From Leptidea sinapis (taxonomy: Eukaryota; Arthropoda; Insecta; Lepidoptera; Pieridae), in assembly GCF_905404315.1 (NCBI RefSeq), contig NC_066301.1, positions 6,572,001 to 6,636,000 on the forward strand: a stretch of DNA of 64,000 nt, written 5' to 3'. The notes under the pieces were generated by a model. That model was not told where the DNA came from and searched no databases. It saw nothing but the letters and a program-made list of their open reading frames with translations. The translations under genes were made by a program, and so were the position numbers. Below, piece by piece: positions 10,639-22,000 of the stretch; within the stretch, counting starts at the first letter, position 1; every line of letters starts with the position of its first letter.

Positions 10639-12325
10639 ATTAAAATGGTTAATTTGATGTCATTAAGTACCTTCATATTTGTATTATAAGTTTTCATGGG
10701 CATCAAGTCGTCGCTATGACACAGCTGCTTTTAAAGGAAGTTTCCGATTCTCGTCGGACAAAATAATACGGAAAAATATCTCCTTTCCAATAAGGAACCT
10801 CAAATATAAGCAATGTTTTCGTAGTAAACTTAAAGTGTTCCTTAATACTCATCAAAAAGTACAAGAAACTCTTACTTGACACTAGTTTTATTTAAAAATA
10901 AATTATACGAACTGTTATTTTCATGAGTTCTTTTTAAAGAGATTCTTATTAATATCAACAGAATTAGCACTCATTCAATCACACAATTAGTACTCGCTTG
11001 TTATTATTATTATTATTATATTATTTTTAACTATTTAAGTTTTTTAAATTATATTTGTAATTTGTTGAATTATGTCAGATCACGAAATTTTATGTAATTT
11101 TTGTTTTGTTTTTATTATGATATTATTATTTTAGTATGGTAACCCTTTATATATACAACCTTTATGTAGTATGACAATCCGCTAGATCACCTGGGGTTCT
11201 CCGGAAGACCAGAAGTCCATGGGTAAGATCATTATTATGCTGAGGTGAAGTTCAATTCTGCATTTTAATATAAATTAATAAGTAAGTCTACTAGTATACT
11301 AGGTTTAAGTTGCAGAATAAATTATTTATCTTTCTTTCTTCTCTCCAGTCTAGGATTATTTGATGCCATGCAATATTGATGTTTAACACTTAGGGAGATT
11401 TGAATTAATGCTTAGTAACATTTAACATTTTCGTAAACGGCAAAATTATGTTACGTCAGTTTTCCTTGTTATTCATCCAATGATAATCTCTCCATGGCAT
11501 CATCATACGATAATACATAATATATACAGTTTTAATATATTTTTTGAATTTGTGAGGGAAGGGCTTAGATGTTTGTTAACTTGGTAAAATTATGTTTTAT
11601 TAATGAAACTGATTGCGTGTCAGCACTACATTGTCAGCTGTTATTCTGAAAAATACGTATAAACAAGAATACTCTCTATTGGCTCTACGATCGTGGGACT
11701 ACAGCCAGTCATCACTCTGTCAGCTAGCCATTTTGTAATCAGTTCGAGTTCTAACACCGTACTATAAGTGCCTTATATACGCTTTCATTCAGTTTCGTTC
11801 TTTTCTGCAACCTACTGGTTCAGTTAAGTTTATGAGGTTTGTGCTAAGTTTTTTTAAGGCATAAAAGACATTTATTCTCTCAAAAATGATTCTTTTAGAA
11901 TTATTCATGATGCCATTTCTAACACAATCATTAGATTCACTTGCGGGATTGATTAAATTAAACCAAAGTGTTAAAATGGCTGACAATTGTTGCCTGTAAC
12001 CCAACTTGGCGGATACTGTTAGAACTGGTCGTGAGGTATGTCGTATAACGCTAGAAAAGTATGGCAAGTCTTCATTAACTCAAGCGACAAAGAAAGACGC
12101 TATTGATGTTCTAGACGTCGAATACAAAAAACAAAAGCTTTAAGTATCACCGCGCCATAATATTCAACCATGTCTTCGCGTATTATAGATGTACTGAATA
12201 TCCAACATCTAGAAATTTAATAATGTCCCTTTCAAAGGCAAGCAAAGTTCCCTTCCCCGCCTTGAGTGCCCAGATATTGCCTTTAGTATCGGTAGAGTTT
12301 TGTGAAAAGCCAAAAATATTTCAAA
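10639..12325. other. Intergenic sequence with an ATT microsatellite and a LINE scrap
   Basis: An ATG frame at 10679-10879 encodes 66 residues rich in K, R, S and F; I do not recognise it. An (ATT)n run lies at about 11001-11021. At 11856-11930 (GGCATAAAAGACATTTATTC, CATGATGCCATTTCT) is a short copy of the LINE 3' sequence found at 49045. Confidence 0.4.
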
Positions 12326-12708
12326 CTAGGTGACCCGACAGACGTTGTTCTGTATATAATCAATAAAATAATGTTTTTTATGAATTTGTCAATAAGAATT
12401 ACTTCGTAAAAATATGCACCCTGCTGTCGTAATGAAATTGTTTCACAGCAGAACTGTCAAACCGTGCGTCTATAAATTATCTCATAGAAATTATGTATGG
12501 ACACATCAAAGGAAAACATATTTGTTGTTTTTATTTAATTCCGAGCATTTTCATATTTATTCAAATATATAATACATATTTATTCCTTTTAAACCTTCCC
12601 TGGACTGCCACAAAAAATTCAAGACCAAAATTAGCCAAATCGGTCCAGCTGTTCTCGAGTTATAATAGCGAGACTAACGAACAGCAATTCATTTTTATAT
12701 ATATAGAT
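12326..12708 (-). mobile_element. Helitron-like non-autonomous element
   Basis: On the minus strand it starts ATCTATATATATAAAA and ends CGTCTGTCGGGTCACCTAG followed by T. A TC start, a CTAG end preceded by a short GC-rich region, and no target duplication fit Helitron-type elements. The inner sequence GACGCACGGTTTGACAGTTC is shared with the plus-strand copy at 62505-62639. Confidence 0.6.
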
Positions 12709-13549
12709 TGGTTTAAAGTCATATTTCTTGAAGAGACCATAGAATACACGATAAGTACAAAAGATTCACTCCACAAAAGATATTAAATAAATAGAAAATC
12801 TTGCCATGATACAATTAGGTGCCATTTAGATCGCACAGCGCAAGTTACCTGTAAAACTAAATGATAGCTCAGTTTGAACTTTTACTAGAATGACCTATAC
12901 TATTATTAAGTGAAACTTCACGTTTTCACTTGAAATATTATTATATTAAAAAACAATAACACCAATATCAATAGAACTGTTCTAGCTACTAGCTTCCAGT
13001 TTATTATTACTGTTTGCTAGACCCATTAACAAAAACAATATTAAATATAGTGACAATATCTAAACAAATACTTAAGGCGCGTGTTAAATACATACATTGT
13101 GGTGAATGTTTGCCGCTAGTACCAACTAGCGCCATCTATCGGCAAACAATGTAGACATTCATAGTGCCGATATTGATTCTGCGCAATCTATCTCGAACAA
13201 TATTCACCTAGAAGTTGTCTCTAAAGAGAGATATAGAAAGCTATAGCATAACTCTTACCTCTTCTGACATTGATTGATTGATATTTAATTACCCATTCAA
13301 GAATGTGCCTATTACTCGCCTATTAGTTTATTAACAATTAATTATGTTTCAAATTAAACTAGGCTAGTTTTAGTAGTATACAATTATGTATTATGAGGTC
13401 GTAGGTATATAGGTTGATCAGAATGCAATTTTACTTTTACCATCAGCAAAGATACTTATAACGAAACATCATATCTTAAACATTAAATCCTTTAATACTT
13501 ATAAATTCGTGAAATAATAATACACCAACCTAGAACGTTCCTACTCATT
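12709..13549. other. Intergenic sequence, nothing recognised
   Basis: A short imperfect inverted repeat around GTTTGCCGCTAGTACCAACT lies near 13107-13150. Otherwise unremarkable AT-rich DNA. Confidence 0.4.
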
Positions 13550-13969
13550 AACCGACTTCGAAAAGGAGTAGGTTCTCAATTCGATGGGTATTATTTTGAT
13601 GTATGTGCAGCGATTACACTGAGATTTATGACCTGATTTTCGTGATTTTTCTTTAGTTTGATGCGGGCGTTTGCCAATTGTGGGAATAAAAATTTAACAT
13701 AATTTGTCCCAGTAGTTTTCATTTTATGAATATTTTTATTTACGTGGATGATGGCATATCAGGAGTTAAGAAAATTCCTCGGTATTAAACCTACTTACTT
13801 ATAGTTATAGCTAATTTAAAGTAGATCTAACCTTTTAGCGGCAGGAGCTTAAAAAAGGCAATTTTGGATCACAATCCGTGTGTGGTATGTATATGTGGGT
13901 GAAAAGTTTGCTCGTAAGTCTTCTGTTATAAGTTATGCTGGCGTGGGCACCGTGCGTACTTTCTGCCTG

Positions 13970-14110
13970 ATTACGTGTACCAAATAAAAAAGGCAGGCAA
14001 CGCTCCTGTGATTCCTCTGGTGTTGCAAAAGAATTTGGGTGGCGGTGATCACTTAACACTAGGTGACCCGTACGCTCGTTTGTTCTCCTTATTCCCCAAA
14101 AAATCAAATA
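13970..14110 (+). repeat. LINE 3' end fragment
   Basis: AGGCAACGCTCCTGTGATTC, CTGGTGTTGCAAAAGAAT and ATCACTTAACACTAGGTGAC, then CCGTACGCTCGTTTGTTCTC and an A-rich tail. It is the same 3' end as at 25340-25593 and, inverted, 43486-44002. Confidence 0.8.
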
Positions 14111-14151
14111 AAAAAAAATTTATAACAAAAAGCAATCGACTTCTAAAACAC

Positions 14152-14597
14152 AAACGACAAAAAAATCATAAAATAAAAAATAATTAACAAAAAAACAACC
14201 GATTTTTAAAACACTATTCCAAAACAATAGATATAATGTGCACAAAAAAGTATAAAAAAAATTGCGTATTTTTATACAATCTTATTAATTAATCTAATTC
14301 TAGTTACGATTATTGTAATTTTTGAAGTCAGTGTCATCCAAAATAGGTTTGTAACTACGTACATAGTTATGGGTAAGATGTGCTTGAGTCGTGAGGAGGC
14401 GAGAAGCGAGAGCGGGTAGCGGCGGAAGGACACCGATTCCATAAATAACAATAATCGTAACTAGAATTAGATTGTATAAAAATACGCAATAATATTATAC
14501 TTTTTAGTGCACATTATATCTATTGTTTCGGAATAGTGTTTTAGAAGGCGGTTGCTTTTTTTGTTAAATTTCTTTTTATTTCATGATTTTTTGTTTT
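14152..14597. repeat. Long inverted repeat with GC-rich spacer
   Basis: Left arm about 14152-14320 and right arm about 14445-14597 are near reverse complements. Shared landmarks are ACACTATTCC(A/G)AAACAATA, GATATAATGTGCAC, TGCGTATTTTTATACAATCT and TCTAGTTACGATTATTGT. The roughly 125-bp spacer has a purine-rich, GC-rich section (GAGGAGGCGAGAAGCGAGAG) that stands out from the AT-rich arms. Part of the arm sequence also occurs at 36813-36915. Confidence 0.85.
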
Positions 14598-15252
14598 TTT
14601 TTTTTTTTTATTTTATGATTTTTGTGAATTTGAAGTACACTAACTAACAATTTAATCATAGATTCCGTAATCAGAACCTAACCAAACTGTCACCAAACTA
14701 TCTTTGAAGTCTATCTATCCTTTCCAATAAAAAAAAAGAATCATCGAAATCGGTTGGCGCTATATTAAGTTATTCGTAAATTTATCATCTACTTTGTTAT
14801 ACGACATAGATAGCAAATTTAAGACTTTTATGGTTTTCTCATTGATGTCATTGTTAGATCTGGACCAAATTACAATTGGACCACACGAGAATCACAAGCT
14901 TTCAAATAAAAAACAATTTATCAAATTCGGTTGACCCAGTCGAAAGTTTTGAGGTAACAAACATAAAAAAACATACCGACGAATTGAGAACCTCATCCTT
15001 TTTTGAAGTTGGTTAAAAAGTACTAAACATGTATTTCTTCTTACGATGCATTTACAGATACAAATTTTACATTAACATTACAGAATAGTATGACGTGTGC
15101 AGAATAAAGACAATCAGACATGACTTATGTCTCAAGTATAATCTTCAGTATTACTAAATATCTGGTCTCATAATCAAGTCTCAGTATTTCCGATGCTTAC
15201 TATCTTAATATAATTTTACAATTTACTTCTAAACAATTTGTTATGTTTTTAA

Positions 15253-15700
15253 AGCGATAACCCTTACTTCTACGATTAATACACAAATAAAATTCTATGA
15301 ACGATGCGGACTCGAACCCACGACCTCTCGCGTTTCGTGCGAGTGCTTATCCAACTGAGGCAACCGTTCGAGTGACGTATCGTCATTAAATCTCTTATGC
15401 TTTGTTCAACTCTCAGGTATTGGCTTCATCTACAAAATCTACTTTACAGTTGATAACCTGCTGAACCCCAATATTTGCATATCAGGAAATTGACTTGAGA
15501 TGTCGCTCTTGTAAATCTAAACAATGCTTTCTTCAAGTTTGATGTAGTATACAAGATTCTATGACGATATGCCACTCGAATGGTTAGCTCAATTGGAAGA
15601 GCTGTCTCTCGCACAGAACGCGAGAGGTAGTGGGTTCGAGTCCCGAATCGTTCATAAAAAAATTGTTTTCAAATTTTATTTGTGTAATATACTTCTATTT
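15253..15700. repeat. Foldback element with tRNA-like arms (copy 2)
   Basis: Same architecture as 8731-9110, and better preserved. The minus-strand tRNA-like unit is at about 15300-15372 (B box GGACTCGAACCCACGACCTC read on the plus strand). The plus-strand unit is at about 15574-15653 (A box TTAGCTCAATTGGAAGAGC, B box TGGGTTCGAGTCCCG, with a CTCTCGC/GCGAGAG stem between). The outer ends TACACAAATAAAATT (15290) and AATTTTATTTGTGTAAT (15673) are inverted. The centre matches the other copy in inverse orientation (TGATAACCTGCTGAACCCCA). It ends less than 250 bp before the Ig-gene start codon. Confidence 0.75.
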
Positions 15701-15786
15701 GAAATAACGTAAATATTATCTTAAACGAAACGAGATACAATGAAATATGAAGAAAAGTTTTTGCATGTAAATATAGTTAGAAGGAA

Positions 15787-15915
15787 GCGCATGCGCGACA
15801 CCCGATCCTTGAGAAGCGAAATTCTCTCCGACAGTTGATGTTCGAGCGAGCACCGAGAATATTATTCGTGAAACAAAATAATTACGAACGAACAAAACTC
15901 GATCGGGTTTCAGTT
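15787..15915 (+). promoter_or_regulatory. Candidate promoter of the Ig-domain gene
   Basis: The palindrome GCGCATGCGC (15787-15796) matches the binding consensus of NRF-1 / Erect wing, common in animal core promoters. TCAGTT at 15910-15915 matches the arthropod initiator and would give a 5' leader of about 28 nt before the ATG at 15939. The segment is more GC-rich than the sequence around it. No TATA box is obvious. The initiator call is by motif only. Confidence 0.4.
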
Positions 15916-15938
15916 AGTGAATTGTTTAAATTTGAACA

Positions 15939-16008
15939 ATGTCTCGTGCTACAGTAATAATTACGTTACTCGGAGTGTCAGTGTTGTTCCACAGTTCAAC
16001 TTCAGTAG
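15939..16008 (+). CDS. Ig gene exon 1: signal peptide
   Basis: ATG at 15939 begins MSRATVIITLLGVSVLFHSS, then TSV: a basic start, a hydrophobic core and small residues before the mature part. The donor is TAG|GTAGGT at 16009. The exon ends one base into the codon for D24. The next coding exon is 8.9 kb away. Confidence 0.8.
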
Positions 16009-19000
16009 GTAGGTCTATTTCGAAACATCGCTTTAGTGAAGATTTACAATTTATTTTAATATTAATTAATTAAGAGTTTCATTGCGGTTTACGATTTACG
16101 ACGTATTAAAAAAAAACTACTTACTAGATCTCGAACAAACCAATTTTCGGTTGAAGTTTGCATGTTAATATACATCATATTTTTATTTTAGTTTTATAAT
16201 TCTCTTATTCCTGAAGTTACAGGCGCACAAATTTTAACACTTTGTCTCGCGCGCAAACTATTCAGTTTAGAAGAAATATGATATTAGAAACCTCAATATC
16301 ATTTTGGGAGCGAGGAAAGAAAAATATTGTGTTTCAGTTCTAAGTAACTTATTGTTTAACCCCTAAATTTATTGTTTTTTTTTCTATTTTTGTTAAAATC
16401 TTATGCAGTTTACAGAATACATCTACTTACAAAGTTTCAACAGTATAGTTCTTATAGTTTCGGAAAAAGTGCCTGTTACAAATCCATAAGGGTTCCATTT
16501 TTTGCCATTTGGCTACGGAACCCTAAAAGGGTATCTTAAGAATAGACGACTTCTAAAATTTTTAGAAAACAAGATGATAAAAGTACATTAAATAAATTAA
16601 GAAAAATCGTGTCATTACGATCGTTGATTAATACGTTACATTACAGAATTATCACATTTGAGAAATTTAACGTTACATATTATTACAAATTAACTAACCA
16701 AAGCCGATTCCCAATTCTATTTTGTGTTAAGCCCCAATATAATTCTACTAACTACGTTGTTAATTAACAGTTCAAATAAATGGATTAAATGAAGGATTGG
16801 CTAATAGACAAACGGCTGTTTTCAATAACGTTTCTCTAGTTACGGATACATTGCTGTCACCGTTTAATGACAAGATACTATCGATCCATAGTTATGTCCA
16901 ACATAGTTATAGTCGAATGGTTTATGTCGATAGGTTATTGAATTAAATTAAGTAAGTAAGCATAAAAGGATAGATTTCTCTACCTCTAGTAAGTCAAACC
17001 AAGGATAGATAGGTTATTGAAAACGGCCGTAAGTTAGTAAACGCGGTTAAAAAGACTAGACAATTAACTGATGATAGATACGGCGCGACTGGTTTAATTT
17101 AGTTATTGTCGTAGCACTATGTCCTATTTTATATTGCTATGGGACACTGATGCCAATTTTTATATCACATTTGTGCTGCAGAAGAGGTCTATTCGTGCTA
17201 TTTATAACCAAGTATAGTAACCAAGTACCGTAAAAAATCATTGAGACCAAAATTTTTAAGAAATAAACGTTTTAACTATAATGTCTCAATATATTCTTGA
17301 TACTGCTATGTATGTACTATGTACATATATAAGTATATACGTAAGTGAATTTGCTAGAAACTGTTATAACTGTTATAACCATATGAGAGGCACTCCTGTG
17401 CGAAGGAGCCTCTAGAAGGCCGAAGGCCGGCTAGATTACGGGTACCGCAACGGCGCGGCTTGGGTTTGAAGGGCGCCGAAGCTAGTCAAATTACTGGGAC
17501 TATTACAAATGAGACTTAACATCTTATGTCTCAAGGAGACGAGTGCAAATATAGTGCCGCTCAGACTTTTTGGGATTTTTCAAGAATCCTGAGTGGCACT
17601 GCATTGTAATAGGCTGGGCGCATCAATAACCATCACTTGAAATCCAGCTCGTCTCGTCCCTTATTATCATAAAAAAAAAGTAATTTGACTGTGAACTTTT
17701 GGTTAAAACAAGAGTCCAATCATAATCTTCCTTTTTCGCATAAATAAAAAAAAACCTAGTGTAGACAATTGCGTAACACGAATTCAATGAAAACTTAAAT
17801 ATTTTATATTACTCATAAATATAAAAGCCTAGTGTAGCCAATTACGTACCACGAATTATAATAAAAGAATTTTAGAAGAACGGATGTTAGTTACTCAGGG
17901 GACTTTTCTGAATAAAATCATCTTTCTTTTTTGTCTATTAATAGTAGTAGTAGTAAGCTGTTGAATGCGTGACGAGAGGCATGTGAACGAACGCTAGCGT
18001 TACGCGAACGGTGATTTCTTCATTATTTCGTAATTTCATTTCGTTCTTGAATAATTTTATAATTAAATATTTAATTCTATTTCAGTTGTGAGGTCTAAAG
18101 CTCACTCGTGTTATTTTCATAACAAGATTTGAAGTGAAAACTTCTTTAGCGGCGTTAAGCACTTTTCTTGTGTTAAACTCGCGTAAGGACACGTGACCTG
18201 ATCGAAAATTCGTGAGATAGTCGTTGAAATTACGTATAAAAATTGATTTGTCTGAGAGATAAACTTTTTAATGTAAAATAATTGTAATAGTTCTGATATG
18301 TTAATTTTTTTATGTAATATAAATTGTCATTTTGTGTACGATAGCGCAATAATGAAATTTGTATTAAACAACATAAATGCTAGTACTTTTGTGTCAATAA
18401 ATAAAGCATTTCGTGCAAAATTATTCCCTTATCATTCTAAGATATTCAAGAATGCAATACGTAATGTTCAAGTTTTCATTTCTGTCGGCACTCTTGGAGT
18501 GCAACCCGTATTTTTTTTTAATTAAATAGCCTCAGGGCGATTTTTTCATTCTCAATCAGTTGTATAATTAAGAAAGTAATTTATGTTATATTAAACTTTA
18601 CCACTCAAACGTTTTTTAACAATACTTTTGAATTCCATAATACACTTGGTTTGAACATTTTCTGGATCTTAAAAGCATAGGTAGGTTATACATCGCCCAA
18701 TAAAAGACTTACTAACTCGATTTAACCAAGTAATAGGCTTAACAAGTTTATGTTGTTTCTCGTATTAACTCGTATCGACATAAATTACATTGGAAAACTT
18801 ATTAATGGCAACAGTTAAAATGATTCCTTAGCACCTAAGTTATATATAGCTGAAAGACCTGCTCGTCTCGTCCCTTATTTTCATTAAAAAATATTGATTA
18901 CGTCCAAGTACATGAAAAAAAAATGAGTTAAATCAGCTTGATCTAAAAAAAAACTGGTTATATTTTTGTTGGTCTGTGATATATTCTTCAAATGACTACT

Positions 19001-22000
19001 TGCTTATATCTTACAATTCATTCATATGCATCCAATCCTTACCTCTTATAACTATCTTACATAGAACAATACATATATATATACATATGCTATAAATGCT
19101 GTTACAAATTTAGAGTACCTAGAGTTGAATACCCTCAGCGCTGTCAGAAATTTCATCTGTTACCACTTCAGCTTAGATGAGACTCGACTGATATTGGGTT
19201 TCTTGTAAAAATAGCCCATATAAATTAAAAAGTGTGGTGGATTGTCCTGAACTCCTCAGCATGATTGCGTTACGAACTCCAAATCGAACATTAAAAAAGC
19301 ATGATTTACTTTACGTACCTACCAGTCATTCTCAATATAGAATAAACAGTTACATACCACGCATCACCAAACTGTTCAATATGTAAAATTGTGATAGCCG
19401 ATTTAATCTTTTTAGTGGTAGTTTAAAAAGCATAAAAAGTGCGTTCGCAAATGATTTTACGAAATCAAAAATGTATCATAAGTGTATCTTTGTATATGTA
19501 TAAGTTTTTTTCTATGTGTGGAAGCTTGCATGGCTTGGCATGTCGAATTATATTTACTTGAGCGATTTGTAAATGTTGCTGTAAGCTCCCCAAATAAATA
19601 AAAAAATAAAAGATTAAAACAAAATTGGACTTTGAGCAGTAAAATAAATGATATTTCAATAAATTCATCAATTGAATTGCATTTGAAAATTGAAAACACA
19701 ATAATGCTTATGACTTCAATGGCTAAATTTAAACTAATACAGATAGAAATGCTTTTCAAATCGAGTATTTTATTCGCTTAGCCTTTGAATTGGTAAATTA
19801 TTTCCATTCAAAGTTCCCATCGACTTAATACTTTCATCTTGAATTTCATTTCAATACAGAACTAGAGCCCACACTCAGTTTCAATACATCCTTTGAATTT
19901 TAAATCAGACAATAGATGAAACACTTTTTGAGACTCAAATAACTAGATTATAGTCTCTATAATTAAGTTAGTCTGGTTATTTGACCAATCTGGTTGCATA
20001 CCTAAAGGCTTAGATCATTAATATGTCTAGATAGATGTGACAGCTGTGAGAACGTTGAAAAAAAAATAGACTTTATAATTAGCCTCTATTTGAGCAATTC
20101 AAACACACGAACACAAAGTGTCATACAAATAGGGGGTGTAAGATGTAGTTTGTCACGCACACTTAACTAATATTACTGGCCTGTTTTTATCGGTTGTCTA
20201 ACAGCAAGAGACTCTATCTAGATGTATAAATTATCTAAGCCTAAAGCATTACTAATGAGCACTGTCCATCCACTTGTACGAGAAATAAATAAATAATTAA
20301 AACCAAATTGGCAAAATTCAAAATAGCAACAAAAAAAATTTTAGGTTCCGTAATTTTTTCCACTCTCTGTCTTTATAAACAACGATATGAAAGTTTTAAT
20401 AATAATTCTATATATTGTTGGCTTCCTTGAAGCTTTCATATACAGATGAACCTATATAAGTCAAATAGAATTTCAACTTAGGCCGACTTTGATTTGACAT
20501 AAGGACGTTGAGAAATCAAAATTAATACAATTAAACGCCTGACACCAAGCATGAAAACATGTGTCATCGTGAGTCATAAGTTCGTGGTAATGATGATGTA
20601 ATGAAGGTAGTGGTGACAATTAGAGGTAATAAATTCTTTGAGTTATGATGGCTGTAAAAAAAACATAGCTGTGTTCGAGTTACAGAGGTAATATTTAAAG
20701 TTTGTGAGCTAAGGACGAAAATATATACCAAAATGGCTTGAAGGCAAATGACTCAAAGAGAGTCGAGATTTTAAGTAATTGAGGTTTTGGTGGGAAGGAA
20801 GGAAGGGAACAAAACATGTTTTCGAGATTTGAAGATTTTTATTTTTTAACTTGTCAAAGTTCGTCTTAGCGAGGTTCTGCTGTATATATATGCTTAACAA
20901 GATAACTGGATAGACCATTATACTCTTATAATAATATTATTATTTTTAATTAAGAAAAGAATGTATATACATTGTTAAATGTTTTCTTTAAAAAATATGT
21001 ATGTACTTAATTATGAGAATTGTATTACAACTTACATTTGGAATGGTACTTGGTTATTTCTTAACTTTTATTGGGTAACTTTGATTTGAAAAATAAATTA
21101 AGCATTTTTTCAAAATTAACACGAGTGTTACTTATTTCAATAAAACATTTTTTAAAGGTTTAAGACACGTGTAATTGTAACCGTGTTATTAATTTACTTT
21201 TTACGTAAATGTTACATTTTCATTATTTTATCAAATCCATCGTTTCGTGACCTTTTCAGAGCATGGAGGAGTCCCCCTGAAAACGTAGTAACTCATGTTA
21301 AAACACAGTTACACCCGTTTTAATCCTTGCAAAAGTGATTTTTTAATAAATTTGATTACCGAAATAGTTTTTTATCTTCAATGCAAATTAATGTAACAAA
21401 TAGTCCATTTCATTCAACCTGACCTGTTATATTTAAGTATTTTCAAACATAAGCTGAATCCTTTTATCATAAAAGTAATAATTAATTTCATTTACCGTTC
21501 GTTGGAATGGTTACTATTTTTCTACGAGATATTTTCATTAGTCATTGTCAGAGCGGATGAATCCAGTGGGTAGATAAATATGGAAACATTTATCAAATAT
21601 AACGAACCATGCGGAAGAGATAGACCTATTGAAAATAATATGGAAATAATAGACGGAATTATTTAAAGCGCCGTCATCTTTCCATAACTGTGACAACAAC
21701 ATTTAACCGTATTACAAATAAATGGAATATAGTTATACCTGAGAATACACCAAGAATATGCTAAATGTTTACAAAAATATATTTTGCTTATGATTGGGAT
21801 ATTCTTATTCCCGCGTTTATTTGCTTTGCTGCTTGACATTGGGAAAGCTTCAGAATTATCATTGTATTGACAATATTTTCAGTGATATAGTTTATTATCA
21901 GGTATAAGTATATACCAAGTTTATTTGTAAGGCAGTAAATGTTTTGTTAAGAAATGACTCTGTCGTAAATCCAACTACTGTTCAGCTGAATATTTAAGCG

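Larger units (their letters stand above)
13550..15017 (-). mobile_element. Unclassified transposon with terminal inverted repeats, carrying nested inserts
   Basis: The left end TAACCGACTTCGAAAAGGAG, followed by TAGGTTCTCAATTCG, is the inverted counterpart of the right end (CGAATTGAGAACCTCATCC, TTTTTGAAGTTGGTTAAAA). Inside the right end, minus-strand landmarks are TTTGTTACCTCAAAACTTTC, CGATTTCGATGATTC and CATGAGAAAACCATAAAA; they recur in order at 36410-36720. A LINE tail (13970-14110) and a long inverted repeat (14152-14597) sit within it. No transposase frame was found. Confidence 0.65.

Noticed and set aside
12493..12786. 97-codon ORF
   Set aside because: Most of it is Helitron-like sequence and its translation has no domain character.
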